The notes: generated by a model not told the origin, from the letters alone. A DNA stretch of 64,000 nucleotides from Aldehydirespirator sp965117015 (GCA_965117015.1 OZ220747.1:2232001-2296000), one strand, 5' to 3'; shown: positions 40,971 to 49,890, numbered from the stretch's first letter. Numbers and translations: made by a program.

Positions 40971-42674
40971 TCAGCTCAGGCCGACGATGTTTCCGTCGGC
41001 GTCGATGTCGATCCCCACCGCCGCCGGCACCCGGCCCAGGCCCGGCATGGTGCGCATGTCGCCGCAGATCGGGTACACGAACCCGGCACCCACCGAGGCA
41101 CGCACCTCGCGCACCGGGAGCGTCCACCCCGTCGGGGCGCCCTTCAGCGTCGGGTCCGACGAGATCGACAGGTGGGTCTTGGCGATGCACACCGGCAGGT
41201 TCCCGAACCCGGCTTCGGTGTAGGTGGCCAGTTGCTTGTCGGCCGTGCTGGAGTACTCGACCCCGTCGGCGCCGTACACCCGGGTGGCCACCGTCTCGAT
41301 CTTCGACTTCAGCGACGCGTCGTCGGGATAAAGCACCGCGAAGTCGCTGGGCTCCTCGGCCGCCTCGGCCACCGCCTCGGCCAGCTCGGCCGCGCCCCGA
41401 CCGCCGTCGGCGAAGTGGGTGGTGACCGCGGAGCGGGCGTCGTACTCGGCTGCGATCTCTCCGATGGCGGCGACGTCGGCCGCGTGGTCCTCGGGGAACA
41501 CGTTGATGGCCACCACCGGCGTGCAGCCGTGGATGCGCATGTTCTCGAGCTGCTTGCGCAGGTTGTCGCCACCCGCGTGCACCTCGTCGGGGTTCTCAGC
41601 CAGAATCGCCTCCGGCAGCGGACGGCCGGCCACGATCCTGTGCTTCCCCGAGTGGGCCTTCAGGCCCCGCACGGTGGCCACCAGCACGGCCGCGTCGGGA
41701 GCGATGCCCGAGTAGCGGCACTTGATGTTGAAGAACCGCTCGGCGCCCATGTCGGCCCCGAAGCCGGCCTCGGTGAGCAGGAAGTCCGAGGTGCGGATGC
41801 CCACCTGGTCGGCCACGATGGAGGAGTTGCCGGTGGCGATGTTGCCGAACGGCCCGGTGTGCACCAGCGCGGGCGTGTTCTCGAGGGTCTGCATCAGGTT
41901 GGGCTTGATGGCCTCGCGCAGGATCACCGCCATCGACCCGGCCACGCCGATCTCCTCGGCGGTCACCGGGGTGCCGGCCTTGGTGTAGCCGACCACGATG
42001 CGGCCCAGCCGGGCTCGCAGGTCGTGGAGACCGGTGCACAGCGCCAGCGCGGCCATGACCTCCGACGCGGCGGTGATGTCGAAGCCGGACTCCCGGGGCA
42101 CGCCGTCGAGCCGCCCGCCCAGCCCCAGCGTGATGTTGCGCAGCGCCCGGTCGTTGACGTCGAGCACCCGCCGCCAGGTGATGTTGTGTATGTCGAGACC
42201 GGCTTCGTTGCCGTGGTAGAGGTGGGCGTCGACCATGGCCGAGCACAGGTTGTGGGCCGCGGTCACGGCGTGCATGTCGCCCGTGAGGTGGAGGTTGAAC
42301 AACTCCATGGGCACGACCTGGCTGTAGCCGCCCCCGGCCGCTCCGCCCTTGATCCCGAACGTGGGGCCCATCGAGGGCTGGCGGATGGCGATGGTGGCGC
42401 TGCGTCCGATGTGCTGGAAGGCCTGGCCCAGCCCGACGGTGGTAGTCGTCTTGCCCTCGCCCAGCGGCGTCGGGGTGATGGCCGACACCACCACGTAGCG
42501 GGCCCGGGGCCGGCCGGCGTCGGCCATGGCCCCGACCGCGTCGAGGCTCACTTTGGCCGCTCCGGCGCCGTAGGGCTCCAGCATCTCGGCCGGGATTCCG
42601 GCGTCGGCGGCGATCTCTCCGAGAGGCTTCAGGTTGGCCTGGGAGGCGATCTCCAGATCGGTCGGAAACGGCAT
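40971..42674 (-). CDS. fhs: Formate-tetrahydrofolate ligase
   Basis: 567 residues from ATG 42674, preceded on its strand by AAGGAAGG; a longer frame to 42818 crosses the operator and was discarded. The P-loop is TPTPLGEGKTTTT (residues 68-79). Other landmarks are PSMGPTFGIKGGAAGGGYSQV, DMHAVTAAHNL and FNIKCRYSGIAPDAAVLVATVRGLK. It joins formate and THF with ATP. Next to a demethylating dehydrogenase and formate dehydrogenase it may instead run in reverse and recover ATP from formyl-THF. Confidence 0.95.
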   Translation of the reverse strand: MPFPTDLEIASQANLKPLGEIAADAGIPAEMLEPYGAGAAKVSLDAVGAMADAGRPRARYVVVSAITPTPLGEGKTTTTVGLGQAFQHIGRSATIAIRQPSMGPTFGIKGGAAGGGYSQVVPMELFNLHLTGDMHAVTAAHNLCSAMVDAHLYHGNEAGLDIHNITWRRVLDVNDRALRNITLGLGGRLDGVPRESGFDITAASEVMAALALCTGLHDLRARLGRIVVGYTKAGTPVTAEEIGVAGSMAVILREAIKPNLMQTLENTPALVHTGPFGNIATGNSSIVADQVGIRTSDFLLTEAGFGADMGAERFFNIKCRYSGIAPDAAVLVATVRGLKAHSGKHRIVAGRPLPEAILAENPDEVHAGGDNLRKQLENMRIHGCTPVVAINVFPEDHAADVAAIGEIAAEYDARSAVTTHFADGGRGAAELAEAVAEAAEEPSDFAVLYPDDASLKSKIETVATRVYGADGVEYSSTADKQLATYTEAGFGNLPVCIAKTHLSISSDPTLKGAPTGWTLPVREVRASVGAGFVYPICGDMRTMPGLGRVPAAVGIDIDADGNIVGLS

Positions 42675-42761
42675 CTTTGCCCTTCCTTTCGCAGCAGTCT
42701 TGCGCGGTTGCGGGCACCGGCCGGGATGTTGGCGCGGCACCGCCCCCGAGGGTAGCTTGTC

Positions 42762-42796
42762 GTTCCGTATCGCGGAACGATTCCGCATTACAGAAC
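42762..42796. promoter_or_regulatory. Tandem palindromic operators between fhs and the dimethylglycine-type dehydrogenase
   Basis: A perfect GTTCCG-TATCG-CGGAAC at 42762-42778 is followed 18 bases on by a weaker ATTCCG-CATTA-CAGAAC at 42780-42796. The first has half sites and spacing identical to the site at 35210. Position between two divergent C1 genes supports coordinate control. The IclR regulator at 47337 is a candidate binder by proximity only. Confidence 0.7.
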
Positions 42797-42886
42797 AGGA
42801 TGTGGCACCTGCCCCCAAGGCGGACGCCGCAGACTACAAGAAGACCTACCTAGTCCCGCTGGCACGGCAGCACAGGAGGATTGGTT

Positions 42887-45421
42887 GTGAGCGAGTTCCC
42901 CGCCAGCGCCAAGTGCGTGGTGATCGGGGCCGGCATAGTCGGCAACTGTCTCGTAGGCCACTTGACCAGGCTCGGCTGGAACGACCTGGTTCTCGTCGAC
43001 AAGGGCCCCCTGCCCAACCCGGGCGGGTCGACCGGCCACGCATCGAACTTCATCTTCCCGGTGGACCACAACAAGGAGATGTGCCTGCTCGGCGTGCAGA
43101 GCGCCAACCAGTACCGGGACCTCGACCTGTCGGTCGACTCGGGCGGGATCGAGGTGGCCCGCACCCCCGAGCGGATGGACGAGCTCCAGCGGCGCATGAC
43201 GTCGGCCACCGCCTGGGGCGTGGAGGCCCACCTGCTAACCCCCGCCGAGGTGGGCGAGCTTGTCCCCTTCGTCAATACCGAAGTGATCCTGGGAGGCTTC
43301 TACTGCCCGACGGTGTCGGTGGTCGACTCGCTCGAGACCGGCACGGTCATGCGCCGCCTGGCCACCGACAACGGCTGCCGGGTGCTGGCCAACACCGAGG
43401 TGCTCGACATTCTCACCGAGCCGGGCCCCAACCCCGACGACCGCACCGTCACCGCGGTGGTCACCAGTGCCGGCACCATCGAGACCGAGTACGTCGTGAT
43501 CGCCTGCGGCGTGTGGTCCAACCGGCTGGCCAACATGGCCGGCGCCCACATCCCGCTGGTCCCGGCCGTGCATCAGATGGCCGACGTCGGCCCCATGGAC
43601 ATCCTGGCCGAGACCGGCAACGAGATCGGCTACCCGATCGTGCGTGACATGGACACGTTCTGCTACGAGCGCCAGACGGCCGGTTCGATGGAGGTCGGCT
43701 CCTACGCCCACCGCCCCATCTTCCACCACCCCGACGAAATCCCCTCCAACGAGGAGGCCGCGCTCTCGCCCACGGAGATGCCGTTCACCCCAGACGACTT
43801 CGATCCCCAGATGGAGCAGGCCATCGAGTTGATGGACATGCTGGGCGACGCCGAGATCAAGTACGCCATCAACGGCCTGCTGTCGCTCACGCCCGACGCC
43901 ATGCCGTGCCTGGGCGAGGTCCCCGAGGTCCGCAACCTGTGGTCGGCTGCCGCGGTGTGGGTCAAGGAGGGGCCGGGCATGGCCCAGGTGGTGGCCGAGT
44001 GGATGACCTTCGGCTATCCCCGGGTGATCGACGTCCACGGCGCCGACATCGCCCGCTTCTATCCCGAGGAGCGCCCGGACGACCACATCTGGGCCCGCTC
44101 CGCCGAGCACTTCAACAAGACCTACGGCATCGTCCACCCGGCCGAGCAGTGGGAGAGCCGCCGCAACCTGCGGGTCGGGCCCTACTTCTCGCGCCAGGAG
44201 GACCTGGGCGCCTTCTTCTTCCAGGCCCGCACGTGGGAGCGGCCCCAGTGGTTCGAGTCCAACGCCGACCTGGTGGAGCGCTACGGCTTGGGCGAGCGGG
44301 AGGTCGAGTGGGACAACCGCTGGTGGAGCCCGATCACCAACGCCGAGCACCTCAACCTGCGCGACAACTGCGGGCTGGTCGACCTGAGCGCCTTCCAGAT
44401 CTACGAGCTCACCGGGCCGGGCGCGGTCGCCTACGCCGACCGTCTCGCGGTCAACAAGATCGATGTGCCGGTAGGCCGCTCCATATACACGCCGTGGCTC
44501 ACCCCCGACGGCGGCTTCCACTCCGACTTGACCATGATGCGCATGGCCGAGGATCGGGTGCGGATCGTGACCGGTGTGTTCGACGGCGGCCGCGACGAGT
44601 TCTGGACTCGCCGCCATATGCCGACCGACGGATCGGTGAGTTTCGCCAACATCACCGACGACATCACCACCCTCGGCCTGTGGGGGCCCAACGCCCCGGC
44701 CGTGCTGGGAGCGGTCTGCGACGCCGACCTGAGCCAGGCCGGCTCGCCTTACGGCTCGCTGGTGGACGTCGAGCTCGACTGCGGGACCGGCCGGCCCGTG
44801 GCGGCCACCCTGTTCCGCATCTCGTACGTGGGCGACACCGGCTGGGAGATCTACCTGCGGTGGGACGACGGCCCGGCGGTGTGGGACACGCTGATGCGGG
44901 TCGGAGCCGACTACGGCCTGCGGCCCGCCGGCGGCGGCGTGTACGGCACGTCCGGCCGCCTGGAGAAGGGCTACCGCCTCATGGGCGCCGAACTCGAGAG
45001 CGAGTACAACCCGCTCGAGGCCGGCCTGGCCCGGCCGCGGGTCAAGGCGGCCGACTTCATCGGCAAGGAGGCCTACCTGGCCGCCCGGGAAGCGGGTGAT
45101 CCCGAGGTGCAGATGTGCGTGCTCACGGTGGAGGACCTGCACGACGCCAGGGGCCGCAAGCGCTACATGCAGGGCGGCAACGAGCCCATCCTCACAGGTG
45201 ACGGCGAGCGCATCGTCGACTCCCACGGCCGGGTGTCGAGGGTCACGACCGCGGGGCCGGGCCCGTCGCTGGGCAAGCACCTGCTGATGGGCTACCTGCC
45301 GTCGGAGCTGGCCGTGGCCGGCACCGACCTGCAGGTGATGTACATGAACGAGCTGTTCCCGGTGCGGGTGGCGGGAACGGGAGCGGTGTTCGACCCGGGC
45401 GACTCCCGCATGAAGAGCTAG
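42887..45421 (+). CDS. Dimethylglycine/sarcosine-type dehydrogenase (FAD oxidase domain plus GcvT folate domain)
   Basis: 844 residues from GTG 42887, seven bases after AGGAGG; a TTG at 42881 is too near. The FAD motif is VVIGAGIVGNCLV (Gly14-Gly19). His51 in GGSTGHASN matches the histidine that binds FAD covalently in the mammalian enzymes. The C-terminal half (from about residue 430) is GcvT-like, with NLRDNCGLVDLSAFQIYELTGP, YVGDTGWEIYL and GGVYGTSGRLEKGYRLMG. Such enzymes remove an N-methyl group and hand it to THF as methylene-THF, giving electrons to ETF. ETF genes follow after 39 bases. Dimethylglycine, sarcosine and related substrates cannot be told apart here. Confidence 0.9.
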   Translation: MSEFPASAKCVVIGAGIVGNCLVGHLTRLGWNDLVLVDKGPLPNPGGSTGHASNFIFPVDHNKEMCLLGVQSANQYRDLDLSVDSGGIEVARTPERMDELQRRMTSATAWGVEAHLLTPAEVGELVPFVNTEVILGGFYCPTVSVVDSLETGTVMRRLATDNGCRVLANTEVLDILTEPGPNPDDRTVTAVVTSAGTIETEYVVIACGVWSNRLANMAGAHIPLVPAVHQMADVGPMDILAETGNEIGYPIVRDMDTFCYERQTAGSMEVGSYAHRPIFHHPDEIPSNEEAALSPTEMPFTPDDFDPQMEQAIELMDMLGDAEIKYAINGLLSLTPDAMPCLGEVPEVRNLWSAAAVWVKEGPGMAQVVAEWMTFGYPRVIDVHGADIARFYPEERPDDHIWARSAEHFNKTYGIVHPAEQWESRRNLRVGPYFSRQEDLGAFFFQARTWERPQWFESNADLVERYGLGEREVEWDNRWWSPITNAEHLNLRDNCGLVDLSAFQIYELTGPGAVAYADRLAVNKIDVPVGRSIYTPWLTPDGGFHSDLTMMRMAEDRVRIVTGVFDGGRDEFWTRRHMPTDGSVSFANITDDITTLGLWGPNAPAVLGAVCDADLSQAGSPYGSLVDVELDCGTGRPVAATLFRISYVGDTGWEIYLRWDDGPAVWDTLMRVGADYGLRPAGGGVYGTSGRLEKGYRLMGAELESEYNPLEAGLARPRVKAADFIGKEAYLAAREAGDPEVQMCVLTVEDLHDARGRKRYMQGGNEPILTGDGERIVDSHGRVSRVTTAGPGPSLGKHLLMGYLPSELAVAGTDLQVMYMNELFPVRVAGTGAVFDPGDSRMKS

Positions 45422-45460
45422 TGACGGCACGGACTCCGAGCCTCGCGGGAGGGCGCTGAC

Positions 45461-46225
45461 GTGCGGATCCTGTGCTGCGTGAAGCGGGTGCCGGCTCCCG
45501 GCGCGAAGATAAACGTCACCGCGGACGGCCTGGCCGTCGACGCCGCCCACCTGGGCTTCACCACCAGCCCCCACGAGGAGTGCGGCGTGGAGGAGGCGGT
45601 GCAGATCGCAGAGCGCACCGGCGGCGAGGTGACCGTGCTCACCCTGGGTCCGGCCGAGGCCGCCGAGCAGCTGCGCTACGCGGCCTCGGTGGGCGCCCAC
45701 CACGGCGTGCTCATCCAGACCGACGGATCAGCCTGGGACCCCCAGCGCACGGCCCGGGCCCTGATCTCGGCCATCCGGTCGCTGGAAGCCGATGGAGGCG
45801 TCTTCGACCTGATCCTGTTCGGCAACGAGTCGGCCGACTCGGGGGGCTTCCAGGTGGGGGTGCGGGTCTGCCATGCGCTGGGCCGTCCAATCGTCAACGG
45901 CATCAAGGGCATCGAGATAGAGGGATCGGGCGTGCGGGCCCGCCGCGAGATCGACGGCGGCTTCGAGGTTTACGAGGTGGACCTGCCGGCGGCACTCGGC
46001 GTCAAGGAGGGCATCAACCTGCCGCGCTACCCGACGATGAGGGGCCGCCTGGCCTCCAAGAAGCTGGAGATCACCACGCTCGAACTCGAAGCCGACACCG
46101 GCGACCAGGCTCTGGTCCGCCTGCACCGCCCGACCGAGACCGTGTCGCAGACCGTGATCCTCGGCGACGGCCCCGACGCCGCCCCCGCCGCCGTCGACGT
46201 GCTCGAAGAACTAGGGGTGCTGTGA
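45461..46225 (+). CDS. etfB: Electron transfer flavoprotein beta subunit
   Basis: 254 residues from GTG with GGGAGGG upstream. The opening RILCCVKRVPAPGAKI is typical of EtfB, as are GGEVTVLTLGP, LILFGNESADSGGFQVGVRVCHALG (signature region) and GINLPRYPTMRGRLASKKLEI. It carries AMP and, with EtfA, shuttles electrons from flavin dehydrogenases to the quinone pool. Its last base is the first base of the etfA start. Place directly behind the dimethylglycine-type dehydrogenase suggests a dedicated pair, perhaps also used by the two acyl-CoA dehydrogenases. Confidence 0.93.
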   Translation: MRILCCVKRVPAPGAKINVTADGLAVDAAHLGFTTSPHEECGVEEAVQIAERTGGEVTVLTLGPAEAAEQLRYAASVGAHHGVLIQTDGSAWDPQRTARALISAIRSLEADGGVFDLILFGNESADSGGFQVGVRVCHALGRPIVNGIKGIEIEGSGVRARREIDGGFEVYEVDLPAALGVKEGINLPRYPTMRGRLASKKLEITTLELEADTGDQALVRLHRPTETVSQTVILGDGPDAAPAAVDVLEELGVL

Positions 46226-47229
46226 TGCTGCTGGTGGTGCTCGAGCACGACCGGGGAACGCTCGGCGAGCCCGCCCGGGAGGCGCTCACGTTCGGCCGGA
46301 CGCTGGCCGCGAAGATGGGTGTGGAGATGCACGGGGCCGTCATCGGCGCCTGTGCAGCCGGACCGGGTCCAGCCGTGGAAGAGGCGGGCGCCCATGGAGC
46401 CACGCAGGTGTACACCGTGGAGCACGGAGTGCTGAGCGACTTCGGTCCAGAGGCGTGGGGCGAGTCGATCGCGCAGCTAGTGACCGTTCTCGGCCCGCGG
46501 GCCGTTCTGGCCTGCGGCAGCGAGCGGGGCAACGAGGTGATGGCCCAGGCCGCGGCCCGCCTCGATTGGCCGTTCGTCGCCAACTGCACCGACATCACCC
46601 CGCCCGCCGACGAAGGCGGGCAGTGGTCCTTGACCCGCATCCAGTGGGGAGGATCGCTGCTGGAGGACGCCACGCTCGCCGCGGCCGGCACCGCGCTGCT
46701 CACCTGCGGCCTGCACGCGGTGGCCTCCGCACCGGTCGAACCCGCGCCCGCCGCGCCCCCCGAGACCCGGGCCGTGGCCGTGGAGTTGGACGCCTCATTG
46801 GCCCGCACCGTGGTCAAGGAACGGGTCGTTCTGGAGGCGGGCGTCACCCTGCCCACGGCTCCAGTCGTTGTAGGCGGCGGCCGGGGCGTCGGCTCTGCCG
46901 AGGGATTCGCCCCGCTGGAGGAGCTGGCGGAGCTGCTGGGCGGGCGGGTCGGCTGCAGCCGGGCCGTCACCAACAACGGATGGCGGCCCCACTCCGACCA
47001 GGTCGGCCAGACCGGCACCCGCATCGCCCCCGAGATCTACATCGCCTCGGGCATCTCCGGCGCCATCCAGCACTGGGTGGGCGCCATGGGCTCGAAGCAC
47101 ATCCTGGCCATCAACATCGACCCCGAGGCCAACATGGTGGTGAAGGCCAACTGGGCCGTGATCGGCGACCTGCACCAGGTGATCCCGGCGATCTCGGCCG
47201 AGATCCGCCGCCGCCGGGACCGGCCGTGA
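46225..47229 (+). CDS. etfA: Electron transfer flavoprotein alpha subunit
   Basis: 334 residues. The N-terminal half binds the beta subunit. The C-terminal FAD domain shows VVVGGGRGVGSAEGF, SRAVTNNGWRPHSDQVGQTG, IYIASGISGAIQHWVGAMGSK and AINIDPEANMVVKANWAVIGD, the EtfA signature. It forms the heterodimer with EtfB and oxidises partner dehydrogenases. Coupled to etfB by a one-base overlap. Confidence 0.94.
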   Translation: MLLVVLEHDRGTLGEPAREALTFGRTLAAKMGVEMHGAVIGACAAGPGPAVEEAGAHGATQVYTVEHGVLSDFGPEAWGESIAQLVTVLGPRAVLACGSERGNEVMAQAAARLDWPFVANCTDITPPADEGGQWSLTRIQWGGSLLEDATLAAAGTALLTCGLHAVASAPVEPAPAAPPETRAVAVELDASLARTVVKERVVLEAGVTLPTAPVVVGGGRGVGSAEGFAPLEELAELLGGRVGCSRAVTNNGWRPHSDQVGQTGTRIAPEIYIASGISGAIQHWVGAMGSKHILAINIDPEANMVVKANWAVIGDLHQVIPAISAEIRRRRDRP

Positions 47230-47250
47230 GAGACATCGGAGCCTCGCCGC

Positions 47251-47297
47251 GAATTGGCAGCGTTGTGCACGGTATGCGTGCGTTCTGCTGCCAGTTC
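47251..47297. repeat. Hairpin repeat element, copy 4
   Basis: Arms GAATTGGCAGC (47251-47261) and GCTGCCAGTTC (47287-47297) around 25 bases. The loop is nearly the same as in copy 3. It lies 22 bases after etfA and 40 bases before the IclR gene. Confidence 0.8.
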
Positions 47298-47336
47298 CCG
47301 AGCCGCGCCGCTTGGGCGACCCCTTAGGGTGCTGCG

Positions 47337-48080
47337 GTGACTGTTCAGTCGATCAAGAGGTCGTTCGCGCTGTTGCGGGCGCTGGCGCTAGGTCCGGTGG
47401 GCGTCACCGAGCTGGCCGAGCGGGTCGACTTGCCCAAGAGCACAGTGGCCCGCCTGCTGGCCTCCCTGGAGGAGGAGGAGGCCGTCGAGCAGACCGAGGC
47501 CGGCGGCGAGTACCGGCTGGGCTCGGGCCTGATCGACCTGGCCGGATCGGCTCCGCGGGGCCGCAACCTGGTGGCCGCGGCCCGGCCCCACCTGCTGGAG
47601 CTGGCCGAGAGCCTGGACGAGGTGGCGGGGCTGTCGATCATCGACGGCGGGCAGGTCTACTACCTCGACCAGACCGAGTCTTCCTCCAACATCCAGGTGC
47701 GGGACTGGACCGGCGAGTACGCCCCGCTGCACGCCGTGCCCTCGGGCCTCGTGATCCTCGCCCACCAGCGACCCAACTTCATCGACAAGTACCTGGTCTC
47801 GCCGCTGGTGCAGTGCACGCCCTGGACCATGACCGACCCCGAGGAGCTCCGGGACCGCCTCGAGCAGATCCGCAGCATCGGGTACGCCTGGGTGTACGAG
47901 GAGTTCGCCGAGGAGCTCAACTCGGTGGCGGCCCCCGTGTTCGAGAGCGGGGGACAGGTGGAGGCCGCCCTGCACGTCCACGGCCCGGCGTACCGGTTCC
48001 CGAACCCCGACGACACCCACGACCTAGGCATGGCCGTCATCGAGGCAGCCGGCCGCCTCTCAATGCAGTTGTCAGACTGA
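47337..48080 (+). CDS. IclR-family transcriptional regulator
   Basis: 247 residues from a GTG. The winged helix is at residues 1-65 (SIKRSFALLRALALGPVGVTELAERVDLPKSTVARLLASLEEE). The effector domain follows, with LGSGLIDLAG, VAGLSIIDGGQVYYLDQTES and the conserved HAVPSGLVILA and GYAWVYEEFAEELNSVAAPVF blocks. IclR proteins usually bind palindromes of 13-17 bp near divergent promoters. It stands directly behind the dimethylglycine dehydrogenase-etfBA run, so control of the C1 genes through GTTCCG-N5-CGGAAC is a reasonable guess. Confidence 0.9.
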   Translation: MTVQSIKRSFALLRALALGPVGVTELAERVDLPKSTVARLLASLEEEEAVEQTEAGGEYRLGSGLIDLAGSAPRGRNLVAAARPHLLELAESLDEVAGLSIIDGGQVYYLDQTESSSNIQVRDWTGEYAPLHAVPSGLVILAHQRPNFIDKYLVSPLVQCTPWTMTDPEELRDRLEQIRSIGYAWVYEEFAEELNSVAAPVFESGGQVEAALHVHGPAYRFPNPDDTHDLGMAVIEAAGRLSMQLSD

Positions 48081-48100
48081 GACGCGGCTGCTGACCAGTT

Positions 48101-48151
48101 TGCCGTTCTTGCGGAGACACTCTGCTCTCGTGGGGCCTCAGCAGAACGGCA
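48101..48151. terminator. Inverted repeat between convergent IclR and LRR genes
   Basis: TGCCGTTCT (48101-48109) and AGAACGGCA (48143-48151) are perfect arms 33 bases apart; the right arm overlaps the last codons of the LRR gene. A two-way terminator is possible. The wide spacing keeps confidence low. Confidence 0.3.
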
Positions 48152-49652
48152 GGCCCAACTCGTCGAGGTCGTAGTAGCTCAACGCGTCTGGCACGCACCC
48201 GCTCAGCGCGTTGCCCGCTAGTTCCAAGTAGTTCAGGTTGGAGAGTTGGCCCAGTTCAGCCGGTATTTCCCCGCTCAACTCGTTGTCTTCTAGTTCCAGG
48301 CCCTCCAGTTTGGAGAGTTGGCCCAGTTCAGCCGGTATCTCGCCGCTGAGCGCGTTGCCACCGAGGGACAGCACTTCCAAGTCCGAGAGCTGGCCCAGCT
48401 CAGCTGGTATCTCGCCGCTCAACTCGTTTCCATCGAGGTACATGATTGCCAGGTAGGAGAGTTGGCCCAGTTCGGCCGGTATCTCGCCGCTCAACTCGTT
48501 TCCGTTGAGGTACAGCAACCACAAGTAGGCGAGGTTGCCCAGTTCTCTCGGGATCGCGCCGCTGAGCGCGTTGTTCCATAGGTCCAACACTTCCAGGGAA
48601 GCGAGGTTGCCCACCTCGGCCGGTATCGCCCCCTGCAACTGGTTCTCGGAAAGCTCTAGAGCGATTACACGTCCGCTGGAGTCCGTTTCGACGCCGTACC
48701 ATTCGCCGAGAGGACTATCGCTCAACCAGTTTGTGTTGTCGGTCCAGTTGGGTCCATCTGTGGCGTTGTAGAAGGCGGTCAGTGCTTCTCTGTCTTGTTC
48801 GGCAGAGCCTAGGCCGATATCGGATGTCGATTCCGCTGTCGCCGCAGTGGGTGCCGGTGCGGTCTCGGGTGCTGCGGCCTCAGTTGGGCAGGAGATGTCT
48901 ATATCACGCTCCAACTCTGCTTCGAGCTGGCTCTCAAGACTCAGACAGGCCTCAGAGAACCGCTTCTCCAGTTCTGGATCAAGCGATACTGCACTCTCCA
49001 AGGAGTCGATCGTGGCGAAGAGGTCGTCGAGGTCTTGCTGATCCTGGATGTCCGTATCGGCAGCCTTCACCTGTGCCACATAGTCCTGGCTGAATCGAGT
49101 GGCCTCCCCGAGGGTTGCGATCCAGTTGCTGTGGAGGTCAGATAGATGTTCCGGAGGTCTCAGGCTTGATATCTCGTCAACGATGTCACTGCTGAACTCA
49201 AGGGCCGCCCCATAGAAGCCTGTGACTGCTGACAGTAGGGTTCCCGCGAACTCGCTCGCGAACTCTCTGTCCTCCTCCGACCAGGGTCCGCTGGCCATGA
49301 GCGAGGACATGCGCTCAAGATCCTCAGGGGGCAAATTGCCAACCGTGTCATCATACGCGTCTTCGACGAACGCATCTTGGGCCCCCGTATAGGAGAAGGC
49401 TTCCTCTAGGACGGCTGCGTACTCCTGCGTCGTGAGTTCCGCGCCCTCCTGAGTCGGGATTTCCACTCCGTCCGACGTCGGAGCGTCCGCAGTAGGCGAG
49501 TCCGTCAGCTGTCCAGTCGCGTCATCGGAGCCGCCGCCGCAAGCCGCCAGGATCGCCGTCAACAGCGCCGCCAGAAGCAGTCGCAGGCATCCAATGCAGT
49601 TGCGTCGTCTCGCCCGCCGATGGTGCTGGATACTGCCCGACATTCGCGACAT
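48138..49652 (-). CDS. Plant-type leucine-rich-repeat lipoprotein
   Basis: 504 residues from ATG 49652 (AGGAAC seven bases upstream on its strand). Basic N-terminus, hydrophobic LRLLLAALLTAILAACGGG and Cys lipobox predict an exported lipoprotein. Residues about 45-280 are acidic and helical without a family I know. A cap (DREALTAFYNATDGPNWTDNTNW ... LGEWYGV) precedes six 24-residue repeats and a partial seventh, of the form LxLxxNxLSGxIPAELGQLSxL. This is the plant-receptor-like LRR consensus. The repeats are nearly identical at DNA level (72-bp units). Likely surface binding or adhesion; partner unknown. Confidence 0.88.
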   Translation of the reverse strand: MSRMSGSIQHHRRARRRNCIGCLRLLLAALLTAILAACGGGSDDATGQLTDSPTADAPTSDGVEIPTQEGAELTTQEYAAVLEEAFSYTGAQDAFVEDAYDDTVGNLPPEDLERMSSLMASGPWSEEDREFASEFAGTLLSAVTGFYGAALEFSSDIVDEISSLRPPEHLSDLHSNWIATLGEATRFSQDYVAQVKAADTDIQDQQDLDDLFATIDSLESAVSLDPELEKRFSEACLSLESQLEAELERDIDISCPTEAAAPETAPAPTAATAESTSDIGLGSAEQDREALTAFYNATDGPNWTDNTNWLSDSPLGEWYGVETDSSGRVIALELSENQLQGAIPAEVGNLASLEVLDLWNNALSGAIPRELGNLAYLWLLYLNGNELSGEIPAELGQLSYLAIMYLDGNELSGEIPAELGQLSDLEVLSLGGNALSGEIPAELGQLSKLEGLELEDNELSGEIPAELGQLSNLNYLELAGNALSGCVPDALSYYDLDELGLPFC

Positions 49653-49890
49653 GCTTGTTCCTATCCCTCGATGTGGATTTGTCCACATTAGGAGCCTGAA
49701 CATGAGCGTGCCTACATCCCGAGGACCCGGCGCCAAGGGAACGGCTACGACCTGGTACCTCAAGGTCGCACCGCCAACGACGGTTCTGTGCCTCGAGCTG
49801 ACCGCAGCCGGCAGCTAGGAGGTCCGCCGCGTAGCCAAGCCCGTGGTCATTTACACCGACGGACCCCGGTCGGCTGCGATCCGGGGTGCC
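49653..49890. other. Intergenic region of 238 bases without a convincing gene
   Basis: It holds the start side of the LRR lipoprotein gene and the end of proS. A short + frame (49594-49818) overlaps the LRR start and has no recognisable protein. A small dyad-rich stretch, GGACCCCGGTCGGCTGCGATCC, lies at 49861-49882 and could terminate proS transcripts arriving from the right. No tRNA or promoter stands out. Confidence 0.4.

Noticed and set aside
40851..42755. 634-residue open frame on the plus strand
   Set aside because: Antisense to fhs, whose minus-strand product has all formate-THF ligase motifs.
43235..45703. 822-residue open frame on the minus strand
   Set aside because: Antisense to the dimethylglycine-type dehydrogenase; no recognisable domain and shadow-like composition.
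49594..49818. 74-residue plus-strand frame upstream of proS end
   Set aside because: Overlaps the start of the LRR lipoprotein, has no ribosome site of note and no known relatives that I recognise.
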